Shown here piece after piece: positions 46,882 through 59,535 of a stretch of 64,000 nucleotides of DNA. Both the position numbers and the translations under genes were made by a program. The stretch spans positions 1,736,001 to 1,800,000 of the forward strand of contig BTPP01000004.1 in the NCBI GenBank assembly GCA_037102815.1. Reading direction: 5' to 3'. This stretch comes from Neurospora intermedia. Lineage: Eukaryota > Ascomycota > Sordariomycetes > Sordariales > Sordariaceae. The notes beneath the pieces were generated by a model. It worked only from the letters and a program-made list of their open reading frames with translations. It had not been told where the DNA came from and did not search any database. How positions within the stretch are numbered: the stretch's first letter is position 1; every line of letters begins with the position of its first letter.

Positions 46882-49800
46882 TCAGTCCGTCCAGCCTTGT
46901 TGGGAGCCGATGACGGCGAGAGCGATGACGGCGCCAATGATTATTACTCCAACAAAGGACATACCAGTGTTGAGTCTTCGCCACCAACGCGCGCTGAGAT
47001 ATCTCGCTTCCTCCATAGGGCTGATGGGGTTGATTGAAGTTCTGAATCCGAGCCTCGACTTTGAGCGGTCAAAGGGGTCTTCAGGGGTGTGGGTACCCTT
47101 TTCAAGCATCTCGCTTTTCGGGTTGGGGGGCAACGGGAGAAAGGCAGCAACCATCCATGCTAATAAACATCACATCTGGTTAGCAAAGGGTGAAAAACAA
47201 AAGATCCATCGCCATGACGAGGCAACTTACCAAAAGGCATGATGAATCCAAGAGCAAAGAGCACAATCTGGATGTTACGCTTGCCAGTGACGCCGCTATC
47301 AGCAGACCAGCTCGTGGTCGGAGGATCCCAGACATCGAAACGGCTGTGGCGGCGGTCCTGTCGAAGGTGTGGGGACCAGATGCTGGAAGTCTTTTCCCTG
47401 AGTGTGCGGAAAACATTGTAGTCTGTTGGTGCAGGTTGGATCTCCATGGAGCCATCCGAGTTGCGTTGGCCTTCTCTCGCGCGCTTGCGGGGGCTGAAAA
47501 GTTCCATAGGGAAATTGTCGGAGTTTGGCGATGCACTGTGTCCAATAGCAGAGCTCGGGCGGCTGTCACCAGCGTCTGACGCGGACGAGGACAGCAGACC
47601 GGCCCAGCGGTGTTCGCCAGATCCATAGTAGACCCTTGCCCAAGCAGGAATGGAGTTCGTGAAGCTGTTGGCTCGGGACGGGCGCGAGCGGTGGCTATGG
47701 CTCGAATGAAGATTACGGCTCCCGCTCGAGGTGCTGCTGCTGTGCTGGAGAAAAGAGGACAAGCCTGATCTTGAAGGGTGAGAATGCAGATCTGCAATTC
47801 CATCACCGTGCTCATCTTGGTCACGGACCATGCGAATTGGCAGGGAACCACCTCGAGAATGGGCAGCCTGGGGCCTGGCGACACTGTCACTTCCGGCACT
47901 TTCAGGAGGTGCTGCGAGGGACGACGAAATACTCTGCATCTGACGGCTGTGCGTGGAACCACCCCACCCGCCAGTGCTATTGCGGTAACGGTGCTGGCTG
48001 CCCATGACGGAGTGGGACACAGGGCGTGAAGAGCCTGGCTCGCTGCCGTATTCGTCTTCGGACATAACCGTAGACAACTGTGAGCTCCATCGATCTGGTG
48101 GTGGTGGCTGGGTCATCGGTGGTGGACGGTGGATGATGACAGTTTCTTGACCGGAGGAAGAGCCGGCCGATGACCCGGATGGGGATGGTACCGACCATGA
48201 AGTTTGCTCCCTGGAGGACGTCGGGAAGCGGAAAAGGACCGGAGGCGTGAGTATGGCCGGAAGAGGCGGTACTGGTGGGGCTCCGACCGAGGAGACGCTT
48301 TGAAAGGAGGTGGAGCGGGCTCGAAGGTTCTCACGCGATCGCTGCTTGTAATATCCAAACTTTTCCTGGGACCTCTTCTTGGCTGGTCTGAGCGGTGGGA
48401 CGCGGAGACTTTCTTGTGAATAACGGCCACCGGTGGCTACAGAAGACGGCGTCGAGCGGGCGTGTACGACAAAGTTCTCGTTGCTCTCTGAGCTTCCGGG
48501 TGGGCTAGCCGAAGGTGGGGCAGTCGGCGAGGAAGCACCGATAACTTGCCAGTTAGCCGGGCCTGATGGAACGCGGGAAGTCCCCGATGGAAGGCGGGAG
48601 GTTTCGCTTTGCGCTTCCCAAATCGACCGAACGGAAGGAGATGCAGCGACCGGCGAATCCCCGACAACTCTCCAGTTTGATTGAGCGATAGAAGATGCAC
48701 CTGGCGATACGGGCGAAGAGGTAGCTAGAACTTCCCAGTTGCCGTGGGTAGAGGATGGAGCGCGCGATGAAGCCCCCGGGCTGCCAAGAACTTCCCAGTT
48801 GGTTACTTCGTTCTGAGGAGAGATGGGTAGGCTATCGGAGGATTGGGGTACTGAGGTGTGAATGCCGTAAACCTTGTAGTTGGTCTTGTCAGATGCGATA
48901 GTAAGACCCGAGACACCAGAGATACCAGATGTAAATGAAGGCTTTGGCGCGATAACCCTCGAGGTAGTCGGGGTTAAGTTGTTATCGCTACGCGATTCGT
49001 TGGATGCTACTTCTTGTAACGGAGCAAGGGGCGGGTCGATCGCAGGTGAGTATTCGTGCGTGAGATCTGCAGTATGGGTAACTCTGCGTAGACCACCGAC
49101 CATGCGGTTGCCAGAAGACGTTGAAGCCAAGGGCACGGAACCTTGTATTAGTTGGGTGGTAGACGAATCAGGAGATTGGACGAAAGATGCGGCAAGATCA
49201 GATGGAGCAGGTTCCCGGGCGGTAAGTGTGTTACCCGAGAAGGGGGTGCCGACGGTAAAGGGGGTATCGATGCTGAGAGACGTGCTGGTACGGTCGTCAC
49301 TCCATACGTCGACCGACGGGCGAAACGAGGACGTGGCTGTGGATGAGGAAGGGATGACGGGGGCCTTGACGACGTCGGCAGGGTCCTCGTCGGTGGTGAC
49401 GATTCTGAAAGTCTTGTCCGGGTTAAGGGCAATGACCTTGCGCTGTCTGGAGTAGGACCGCGGGCGAACTGTGGGTGCAGGCGAGGCTGAATCGCGACGG
49501 CCGCGACGGACATCCTGGGTGACAATGTTTGATGCAGACTGGGTTGCGGCAGCAGCGTTGAATCGGGCAATGCTTCTTGAAACATCGGACAGCCTCCTGG
49601 GCAAAGGGGTCGGGCTGGTTGAATCTCGAACAACGGAGACGGTGGAATGGCCAGAATGTCGCAATCCTGAAACTCCTTCATCCTTGCCTTTTGCCAACAA
49701 CGACAGGGTCGACGTTGTAGCCGAGGACAATGCGGAACCCAGGCTGCTGGTGGCCGTCTCGCTGACGGCATAACCCTCGACTGCTACCTCCTTCGAATCG

Positions 49801-50117
49801 GGACCTTGGATGTGCTGACGCTCCTCGCGCTCCTCGTCCGAAGCCTCCTCGACCAATGCGATGGTCGGGCGTCCGAGGCGGTCATCGCTGGAATTGCCCG
49901 AGCGGCGCCCGTCCGCGCTCGAGTTGGAGTGGTAGACGGATGACGTCTGGCTGTCTCGGCGATCATCGTCGTCGGCAAGTCGGGGCGGCGTGTAGGGGAC
50001 AACGCGGATGCCGGTTGCAGCGGTGCTGGTGGTGTTTGTCGTTGTCTGCGAATGCGATCGTTGGTGTTGATGGTGCATCGGTGTTGATGGGCCATGCCGG
50101 CTGGGTGGCGCCGACAT
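46882..50117 (-). CDS. Serine-rich protein with two C-terminal membrane segments
   Basis: Fungal protein of unknown function, about 1,054 residues, from two minus-strand exons: 50117-47231 and 47159-46882. The first 900 residues are Ser/Pro/Thr-rich and probably disordered. About residues 430-560 carry an array of short motifs of the form [N/I]-W-[E/Q/R]-[V/A]-[L/V/I]-G separated by Ser/Pro spacers. The C-terminus is the conserved part: GKRNIQIVLFALGFIMPFAWMVAAFLPLPPNPK, completed across the intron, forms one hydrophobic hairpin-like segment. ARYLSARWWRRLNTGMSFVGVIIIGAVIALAVIG forms a second membrane segment close to the end. This layout suggests a tail-anchored protein with a large cytosolic region rich in possible phosphorylation sites, perhaps a scaffold. 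That role is inference. I do not recognise a characterised homologue. Start context (GAGAGCCATGTC) is acceptable. Confidence 0.8.
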
Positions 50118-50490
50118 GGCTCTCTCCTAACTTCTGATACACCCGGTGCTCGAGGCCGGGATCTAGGCGATCCTGTGAATCCACTTTCTACGTCAAAACT
50201 GGTGCGATCAGGACAATTCCATGTGCGATTCATACGGAACCAGCCTTGTCGACGTTTAGAAGCAGTGGGGTTGTCTGGCTGGTGTAAAACACAAGATGGC
50301 CACAGAACAGAAGAGATGTATAAAGAGGCGCGATGCTGCTGTTCCTGTCAAGCAATGGACTGAAGAAACTTGTTATCGTTGTTGTCGTCGTCGGTAGTGG
50401 GATGACACTGGAGGGTGGCGGCGGTGAGGCTGTAGTATGGTGGTACTAGCAGCTGCGGGTAGGTAGAGGTAGGTAGGTGGGTATGCTGTT

Positions 50491-50508
50491 GTGGTGGTGG
50501 TGGTGGTG
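50491..50508. repeat. (GTG)6 microsatellite
   Basis: Six tandem GTG units upstream of the serine-rich gene, next to AGGTAGGTAGG repeats. Confidence 0.85.
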
Positions 50509-52230
50509 ATGGCGATGGTTGAGGCAATAATATAAAACATTAACAGTAAAGCCAGATTGACGATCGATAGCGTATCCAAAGAGTGACCGGTAGCGTGGGT
50601 AACCGAGAGAGCGAGTTTGGCTTTTGGTAAAGAATGACAAGAAGGGGAATGCCCTTAAAAGAGAGTGGAAAAAGGATGCAGATATCAGACAGCCATGAGG
50701 GTGTGTGTTGGTGGTGCCCGTGGTGTTGGTGTGTAGCACCTCCTTGCTGGTCGGATGCTTAGTAGATGACGACAGGAGGAGTCCCGTCTTGGGTCGAGAC
50801 GGGGACAGGTCGGGTCGCTGGCGCCAAAGACCAACAACGTGGTGCAGCAGGTGGGCTAGTAGAGGGATGGTAGTGTATGTACGTGTGGAGGTGGAGGTAG
50901 GTAAGTAGTGAGTGTGTATACAGACTGGACAGGTGGAGGATGGAAAAAAATGAGTGGCAGTCGCAACATGAAAAACGACGAGCTGGACGCAACATTCAAG
51001 TCTGAATCCGCGGCCAAGTCGTGTGTCCAAGTCGCAGTTAGTTCGGTCTCCAACTGAAAGGTCTCCTACACTCACACACACACAACTTCTACGACAGAAG
51101 GAGCCCTTTCGCAAACACGCCTCAGAGAGACAGAAGGACGGGATTCGGACCAAAAAGAAGGAAAAGGAGTAGGTAGACTGAGAGGGAAGAAGGAATGGAA
51201 TGAACAATGGAACGTCCGTGCCGTGCCTGTGGAAGGGCGGTCCACTGCTGCCCGCCTACTGCCCGGATGGACCTGCCAGGACTTCCACTTGCCAGGAGCC
51301 AGTGGTGTAGCGCGGGATGGCCGGGGTGGCCGGTAGCCCGCCGAGCCCGCGTGGAGAAACAAAACCTGTCGAGTGGGTCCGGGGCTCTTTCAGGGCTTCC
51401 ATTGGCTGACCGTGCCTGCTAATCACTAGCAAAAATAAGAACTGCGGTTGCATCCTGTGCTGCCAGTGCGCCGAGAGCGCTGCAGCCCAGCAACCATTGA
51501 TGCGCCTGCCAGGGAGCACCGCGATATATTAACCAGTGAACACGTCCAAGTCTGAGAACAAGGACTGCCGGCTGCAGCATGCAGTGAGGCAGGCTCAGCA
51601 GGTCATACTACCTTACCTACCTTATCAAAGGAAGCGGCAAAAAGCCCAAAAAAGCCCCTGGTGCGGTGACAAAGTGCAGAAATGGCACCAGGTGTCTGCC
51701 AGCTTGACAAAGTCTAATTTCGCGTAACGACATGTCCGAGCGCCATGATAGGGCAGGCGCCTGCAATAAGCTGCAGGCTACTAACTGCGAGCTGGGGGTG
51801 TTAACAGGAAGTCGCCGAGGAGGAAAGGCATCGCGATGGCAGCACCCAGCCTTTCATATTGATTCCCCTTGAAGAATGCGTTGAGCAACTGAGGTGTCCG
51901 GATACGCTTATATAATACAGTGCTGGTTTGTTAGTTACGTAGTTTGATATCTAGGTACTCTAGTACACTGGGTGAGTGAGTTGTCTTCTGAATTGTCTCA
52001 AACCGTTTAAATGGCCAGGTACCGATCCAAAAGGTGTCAAAGCGATTCAATATAACCTATGTATGGCATTTGATTTGAGCAAAAGCATCCTTACAGTATG
52101 AAAACGCCTCTGAAAGTTGATCCGAGGTCTCAAGCCGACAATCAACCAGACCTAGTGAGTTGTCCGGACTTTTTTTCCACACCTTCTCTTTACCGAGTTG
52201 AGCACTGGCCCCATCTCTACACGTGTAATG

Positions 52231-52250
52231 TAGTGTAGTGTAGTGCAGTG
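52231..52250. repeat. (TAGTG)4 short tandem repeat
   Basis: Four units of TAGTG, the last with one change, in noncoding sequence. Confidence 0.85.
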
Positions 52251-53744
52251 TACTGTCCCCGTTCCCAATTCCACTGGGCCTTCCTGACCAATCTCGGCTG
52301 CCCTTGGACCTCATCTCTGGGGTTGCGCTCGGTCCGGGGTGGGATAGGGAATGGACTGGAAAGCATGACGAAAGGTAATGGCGTTCATCATGCCTCTCCA
52401 TGCTCGCCAACACCACAATGGAGTTCGCTTCGTCCTAGTCGATCGCTGCCGCAAAACTCGAACAGATCAAGCCTATCAATTCCCGCCCAGATCTGTCCCA
52501 CGAGATACAGCTGGGCTCGCCAGGCACAGACTGACGTTGTCTTGTCGCGAAAAAGGGCAATGGGTCAACTTTGATTCGCCAATGAGGGGTCCACAACCAC
52601 GAGCGCACGCGAGGTTCCTTGCCATTCGAAACACAAGCGTCACTGGCGACATTCCTAAGGCGTTTACTTTGCGGCTGAGGGCTACACTACACTATGTAGA
52701 CAGATGGATGCACAACCCAGTTGATGGCGCGAACAGTGGAGGGAGTACACAGTAGTTACTGCATACATAGTAGGTATGCTGTGGTCCAGACGGACTGGTT
52801 GGTTGCTGAGTTAGTTGACTGGTTTCTTTTCTTTTTGCGTGTTTTGTTCCTGATCGGCTGTACCCCTGACGGACACGTTTGGAGATGCGAAGAGTACGAA
52901 TCAAAATCTCCAGATGCCATCCTCCTTCCAAGACATGCGGAAGCGCATTGTTTTTTGCGGAGGTAATATGCGTGAATCAATGTATACCTCAACAGTGTAC
53001 ATCTCACCGGAAAGACATACATAGGAGATGTGCTCGGTACATTCGGAATGCTACCAGTACACCGGTAGACCGGTACCAATATCAGCGGCCGATATACACT
53101 GGACCCCGAATCCACTGATCGATCGGATGAAAGACGGATGGAATGTGAGGCCATGCGGCGGATGGAGGCTCAACCCTTCTTCTGACGGCTACGGCCCGAA
53201 CGTAGGGCACTTGAAAGAAGAATCGCAATGCCCAAACAACAATGCTAAAGCCAGACGCAATGCCGGTGGGGCAAACCTTGACTTCGCTACAACTACATGA
53301 TGATTCCAGTCCCCTTCTCCTCCGCCAGTGCACAACGCAACAGGAATCAAAAAGGAGACGGGTCCCGTAACCTTTCGTCTGGACTTCGTTGTGCAGATAT
53401 CTTCAGCCCAAGGTCCACGGAGATCGGCATTGACACCTCACTACTGCAGGAACAACAGATCTGTTTAGTTGCCTCTTCACCACTCCCGACTACTGTTTCA
53501 ACAAATTCTCAAACGCGGCTACTGTAGCTGACTGAACGTCAAAGCCCGACCCGAAATCTTGACAGCGGCTCCCGACAGGCGCGCGAAAGGCGACCGACAT
53601 CTCGGCATCTAAAACGAGCTGTGCATATTTTACCATACCTCCTCCATTCATATTCTCGAGCACGAAACCTGCCTGCTGCCGCGCCTGCTGTACACCACCT
53701 TCGGCCTTGCTTTCCGGCGGCTAACGCTCCCGAACAATTTGGAG

Positions 53745-53762
53745 AAAAAAAAAAAAAAAAAA
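53745..53762. repeat. 18-nt A tract
   Basis: Uninterrupted A run in the probable rce1 leader or promoter. Confidence 0.93.
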
Positions 53763-54132
53763 GCATCTCGACATTCTCGGCATTCAACAGCCGCCTCGGC
53801 GCGCGTAATCTGTAACAGCGCTTAAGCAAAGACGGGGATCGAGGATCGACGCCAGTACCACCATATCACCACCACCTTGGAACTGAAACCTCCCGTTGTT
53901 GTCGACTCTTTCCTATTCGGCTTCCTTCAGATCTACTGGGTAACTGAATTTTACCGCATCGAATCGAATCGAGCACCCTTTGCTTTTGCAGCGGGCTGAC
54001 CCGAACATTACCACTCTGGTTGAGTCTATTCTTGGGCTGTTCTGAAGCACCCATTCACCTCAGACCTTTTTTGTGTTTGAAGTCACATCAGCCTGGAAGT
54101 CCTCAAATAAACAAACAAGCGTTGAGGAAAGG

Positions 54133-55355
54133 ATGGTGGCCTTCTCAGAAATGTTTCACAGGCTTAACCCCTGGTCAAAAGGTATACTCATCTCATCTCG
54201 CTCGTATTCACTCACTTACTTCAGTTACCCCTCACTTTGCATTCGCCTTACTCACCCCTACCTACCAACACCACGCACGATACACCATCTCACCACATTT
54301 GACATTCAGTCCCCAAAGTAAACAAAGCTAACTCAAGAAAACAGATAGCAACCCAATCTCCACCACCACCGCCTCCCTCCTCCTCGTCTTCTACGCCCTC
54401 TCCTACTTCCTCCCTTTCTACCTCTCCCCGCTCACCCGCCCTTCGCCGACTCTCTCCCGAGACAACCCCTCCGTGATCCGGGCCCGCATCCGCTCCGTCT
54501 GCATCTCTTGCTTCTGCTGCTGCCTGTCCACCTTTTTCATTCTGCTATACGTAGCCGATCTCTCCGTGCCGGATGCCCTTCACTATCTGGGGTTTTGGCC
54601 TTTAGGCCTCACCGAGTCTGCTAGGGCCCTGGGCCTGACGGCCTTGTTGTTCGCTGGCCCGCTGTTCTTGTATCTGGTGGTTGATGATGGCTGGAAGGAC
54701 TGGGTCAAGGGATATCCGGTGAAGGAGCTGTGGGGGGACATGCTGACTTGGAGGAACATTGTTGCTGTAAGTTTTTTTTTTCTTCTTTTTTTCTCCCCCT
54801 CCCCCTTTTCCTCTTGCCCCCTTCCTCCCCTTTTATCCCCTCCCCAAGCATGCAACTAATTTGACGCAAAAAAAAAAACAGGGCCCCCTAACAGAAGAAC
54901 TCCTCTTCCGCACCTCCTCCGTCCCCCTCTTCCTGTTATCTCCCCTCCCCGTCTCCCGCATCATCTTCTACTCGCCCATCATCTTCGGTCTGGCGCACGT
55001 GCACCACTTCTACGAGTTCCGGCTGCAAAACCCGCGCGTTCCCGTATTCGCCGCGCTTTTGAGGTCTGTGTTCCAATTTAGCTTCACCACCTTGTTCGGG
55101 GCGTACGCGACCTTTGTCTTCATCCGCACCGGCAGTCTGTTGGCCGCGTTTGCGGTGCATGCCTTCTGCAACGGCATGGGACTGCCCAAGGTTTGGGGGC
55201 GGGTGGAAAGGTTGGATGGAAGGGGCAGTGGGCTGGTGTGGACGGTGGGGTATTATACGCTGTTGGTGGGAGGGGCAGTTGGGTTTTGGAAGGAGTTGTG
55301 GGCGTTGACGGAGGGGGGAAATGGGTTGGTGCCTAGGAGCGCATTTGGAAGGTGA
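54133..55355 (+). CDS. rce1: CAAX prenyl protease 2 (Rce1)
   Basis: ER-membrane protease that removes the last three residues of farnesylated or geranylgeranylated CAAX proteins such as Ras and Rho, before carboxyl methylation. Three exons, 54133-54181, 54345-54766 and 54882-55355, in phase, give 314 residues. Several hydrophobic segments run through the protein. The CPBP/Abi-type active-site motifs are present: EE in GPLTEELLFRT (about residues 162-163), His in GLAHVHHFYE, and HAFCNGMGLP near the C-terminus. The first exon encodes only MVAFSEMFHRLNPWSK plus one base. It is assigned because it gives phase agreement and has a GT donor, but this N-terminal exon is the least certain part. The last intron has a pyrimidine-rich body and an A-run just before its CAG acceptor. 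Confidence 0.92.
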
Positions 55356-56711
55356 TGCAGTGATGAGGCTATTTGAGGTGTTGATAGGCATTTGGGACTA
55401 TTTGGCCTCTACCATAGACAGACGCCTTTAGTCGGGTTTGCTTGTTGGCAATACCGCTGAAAGTTTTTAATGTCGTTGTTTAGCCGACGATGTGTAGTGC
55501 AAGATCAAGGGCAGCCATCTAGCCTACGTGGCCAGATGAGAACTATAAAAATAGTAAACTCCTTCTCTATGCGTCGATACAAGCTGTACTGGTGGGATTC
55601 TTCTTACGTCGGGGTTTGAAAGGTGTGCATCAAGCGTTAGTAAGGTAGAACCAGCCAGCTAGCGAATGACGCCCTGAAGGTCGAGAATGTTGATATCGGC
55701 ACAGAAGTGTCTGAAATCCTCAACCTGAACGGCTTCAGGCCCTGTGATTGCCATCGCAAGACCGAACAGACCTTACAGCAAGCAAAACCCCGGATCACCC
55801 AAGCATGCATCTCGTAGGCAGAACCATCGTCTATTCTCCATCAACTCATTAAGTATACGTATCTAGTGCTCCCGGACAAGGCAAGTCTCTCAAAGTAACC
55901 AAACATAAAGATGCCATTGACCGCAGCAAATTCGTAGAGATGGAGCACATATACCCCTTCTCTGTCCCACAATCATCTATCATCCCGCGAAAAAAATTCG
56001 TCCCACATCTTTGTCCCTCTTTTGACCAGATCCGATCCGTCCGCCGTCGCCTTCTGTCCCGAGTGAGTTTCTACCGACCCGATCCAGCAGAAGACCAACG
56101 CCATTAACCATACGCATAAAGAGGCACACACGCGGCGCATGACACGCATATGCTGTTGTGATGTGCTTCCATGGGCCGACCAGGACCAATAACCAAACCA
56201 ACCACCTTTCACACCCACCCTATAGAGAAATGAAGAGAAAAAAGACACATCCAATTCGGTTTTGTCCACACCTGCTTGCTTGCTTGCGAATCCCTAACAC
56301 CTTAGGTTTTGATCCCTGTGCAAATGCTTATAGATAGCGAGAGTAGGAAAAACAACAAGAAGAGTCTGATGCGAAACTAGATCAGTGTACTAGAGGTTTC
56401 AACGGGTGTTTATAAGCATTGTACAGGGAAATAAAACCAAAATGAAAAAGGCGGACAAAAGTAGACAAAGGTATTATTTTTTCCTCTGCAACGAAGCCCG
56501 TTTCTTGTCTAGCGCCCGGTAAAGGCGGGAAGAAGGGTGGGGGAAGAAGAAAAAAAAGGGGGAGAGGAGAAGCTGAGGTCAAGCTGGTAAGACCATGAAG
56601 TGTTGCATCCGCGCAATACTCGGGCTTGCACAGTCTGTCACGTTTCCGCCATGAGGCTGCAACGCGCTTCGCTCAGTACTGCTGCCCCCCACTCCGCACC
56701 GGTCTGTGAAA
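55356..56711. other. Convergent intergenic region
   Basis: Between the stop codons of rce1 and the GDP-mannose transporter. No gene supported; frames at 55973-56269 and 56382-56582 have no motif. Presumed 3' untranslated regions and terminators. Confidence 0.6.
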
Positions 56712-58118
56712 TCAAGCATTTGCCGCATCCCTGTTGCTGGCCGCGCTAGCGCTCATGGTAGGCTGAGTGGTAGGCAGGATCTGGGAGACCTTTTGGCGGG
56801 TCTTTGACCAAGTGTAAACGAGACCAGAAACGAAGCCGACAAAGATGGCGGTGACACTGCCAAAGGTGACGGGGGCGTCGAAGAAGATGAGACCGCTGAT
56901 GGCGAGGGGGAGCTTGTTGAGGGCGCCAACCATGGAGTAGGTGGTCGAGGAGGTGACGCGAATGCACCAGGCCGAGCAGTACGAGATGAAGATGGCAGCG
57001 AGACCAGAGTAGATCATGCCGATGAAAAGGCTGTTGCGCGTCTCGACGGGGAAGTTCTTGATCAAGTTATCGTTGGACCAATCCTCGAAGAGCAGGGAGA
57101 AAACGATCAGGACGGGAATGGTGAGGAGGTTGTTGTAGAACATGGCTGAAGTAAGAATTCCGTTAGTAATGTACTTTGTCACTAGACAAATCCCAGCCAG
57201 AGCCACTTACTGTCATAGTCCTTGAAGTTCATCTTCTTGATGACCTTGCGCATGCCCAAAAGGTACGCAGCGGTGCAGAAGACGTTCATACCCATCCACG
57301 CGTAGCCGGCGTTCAGGGTGGAGATAGCATCGGTAGCCTCGGCAGTGTGACCAACGCCCTCGACGGCGGCCTGGATATCGGCCCAGGCAGCAATGACGGA
57401 ACTGAGGACCATCAAACCGAAGGAGAGCAGAGCCATGGGGGTGACGCTGCCGCCGAACCAGAGGACCTCACCGTAGGCAACAACAATGATGGTCAGGTTC
57501 TTGAAAATGGTGTACACGGGCACGGAGAGGAATTGGAGCGCCTTGGTGCTGGTATAGATCATGCCCACGAGCAAGAGCGAGATAGGGAACCCTGTTACAG
57601 CCCTGTGTCAGCCAACAGCTCCAGACTTTGACAAGCTGAAACAAGTGGAAGGCTTACATTTCTTTGCCTTGGTCGAGTCGAAAGCAGCGAGGTTCTGGAA
57701 CATGCCCAGCTGTTTGCAAATCAGAATGGCGGCAGTACAGACCAGAGACTGCCATCATGGACGTATTGTTAGCATTCTCTTCTTTTTTCTTTCTCGTCCG
57801 GCGGTTGAAGCCTTGGGGTGTGCGTGTTTGTTCCGGCTGACGTACCTGCACAGCAAGGTAGAAGAAGTTGAGGTTCCATTCACTGCCGGACACAACGTAT
57901 TTGTTGACAACCGTCATGGAAATCGAGGAAAGACAGTAGGCGATAATCGAGGCACCGGGACTGTGGTCAATCTTGTCGAAGTAGCCGCCGAAGGGACCAG
58001 CTTGTTGAGGGCGGTTTGGCTGCGAAGACGATCTCCTGGCCAGGAAAGGGTCCTTGTCGGTCGAACCCCGACCCTCGGCGGGGCCCAACTCAATGTCTTC
58101 GTTTCTCTTGTTGGCCAT
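56712..58118 (-). CDS. vrg4: Golgi GDP-mannose transporter (Vrg4/Gmt-type)
   Basis: Exchanges cytosolic GDP-mannose for lumenal GMP in the Golgi, supplying mannan and glycoprotein or glycolipid mannosylation. Four minus-strand exons: 58118-57846, 57748-57658, 57591-57211 and 57145-56712; phases agree and give 392 residues. The protein has about ten hydrophobic segments in the nucleotide-sugar transporter fold. The nucleotide-sugar-binding motif GALNKLP is present in [19 protein letters not shown]. The earlier signature [20 protein letters not shown], assembled [24 protein letters not shown] across an exon junction, and [11 protein letters not shown] near the first helix are also typical. The N-terminal 40 residues are hydrophilic and cytosolic. 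Its function links it to the GPI-anchored Ser/Thr-rich protein at 6546, a likely mannosylated cargo, but the two are far apart and this is only pathway logic. Confidence 0.95.
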
Positions 58119-59535
58119 GGTGTGCTACTGACGGGAATTACGTCGATGTGGTGAGAAAAAGACAGGCGGGTGGTCCGGTAGGTAAAGGGAAAATGTTGTA
58201 AGTTGCGAAATGCAGCGACGGTCGAAAAGACGGGTCGGGTGGGATGCGCGCGGGCTGGCTGACTGACCGCCTTGGAACGAGCGAAGCGAAGACCAACAAG
58301 GTACCGACCGACCGTTATTAGTCGGTGCGCTAGTCGCAAAAGCCGTGCAGTAGAAAAGAATGAAGGTGGATGCGGCCGTTCACGCTGACACCATTCCAGA
58401 ACCGAAAACGGATATCCTGAGCCTTGCTGGTTGCCAAGAGCAGGAAGGGAACTTGGGAGATTCTACAGGCAAGTCCTATGTAGTGTAGGAGCACAGAGCG
58501 CCGGCGACTTCAGACGCGTGTCAGAAAAAGGGTTTGGAAGAATTCCTGTCAAGTTAAATTGCCAGATGCGAAACCCGCCCGCTCCAGTCTCCAATCAGGC
58601 TTGGCGCCTCGACACTCCAGTGGCCCGCGCTCCCCCACACAACCCCTTTTCCTTGCCTCGCCTTCCCTGCCTGAGAGCGGACACTGTCCCGCAACTGTCA
58701 CTCTGCCCCTTGTCACCTGCCAAGCCGTGAGCCGTACCCCTTAAGCCTACAGCATCCTGGACCAATCAGCCTTAAGCATCGCCATCAGCGTGGTCGATGA
58801 GGCTATTCCCACTCTCGTCGGTTGTTGGAAAAAAAGCAAGTACAACCAAGTATGCAGGGTGTATATCAGAAATGATACTACTATTTACTACCAAAACGGC
58901 GATGGGCGTGCTCCAAGACCAGCAAAATAGAGCAGCCCGCCACCCTTTCAATACGACTATAGACATGAAACGAACCGTGCAAACTTCAACCGTCTACCCC
59001 CCTTCATCTCTCTTCCTCCACGTCCATCTCGTCGTCCCCTTCTGCTTCCCGCTCATCCCTTTATTGTTTTGTCGCAAGTTCTTCTTCCTCTGTCCCGTTG
59101 CTTTTCACTCGTCCATTTTTATTTCGTCTTCTCATAATGCGTTGGCTCAATTCATGTACCGCGTCCGCTCTGCGCCTGGACAACCTCACGAACCCTTCCG
59201 CCGCCAATACCCTACTCTCGTTCTGTACCAACTCGTTGCATAGTCGTGTCGTCTGTGGATCACAGAAAAGGGGGGGTCATCTCTCTCACTCGTAAACTCA
59301 TTCGAAGCCAAAACCGATACCAAAAATGAATGACAAGCCGAACAAAAGAACAACCAAACCGATTCAACAATAGAACAACAGAAGGTTAACATTCCTCATC
59401 CCTTACGCGCATAGAGTGAGAGAGAAGAGATGTAAAGTGTTGTACATAGCCCACTCGTGGCGCTTACCAAGCTGTAAGGGCCGAGGAGCCGAGATGTGTG
59501 GACACTTTCTTTAGGTGCCACGCAGCGGAATTTGA
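58119..59535. other. Intergenic region upstream of vrg4 and downstream of the PUF gene
   Basis: Holds the vrg4 promoter/leader on the left and the PUF gene 3' untranslated region on the right. Small open frames (58431-58730, 58797-59243) lack motifs. No gene supported. Confidence 0.6.

Larger units (their letters stand above)
50118..54132. other. Long intergenic region between divergent serine-rich gene and rce1
   Basis: About 4 kb with no supported gene. The left part is rich in simple repeats and GTAGG/TAGGTA words (around 50456-50480 and 50895-50912) and probably forms the promoter and long 5' leader of the serine-rich gene. The right part (from about 53560) is CT-rich with an 18-nt A run (53745-53762) and resembles an rce1 leader. 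A 253-codon leftward frame (50446-51207) has no motif and simple-repeat content. Confidence 0.5.

Noticed and set aside
50446-51207. 253-codon - strand frame upstream of the serine-rich gene
   Set aside because: Rich in simple repeats (His runs, Thr/Tyr from TAC/CAC repeats), no domain, no splice link; more likely 5' leader or promoter.
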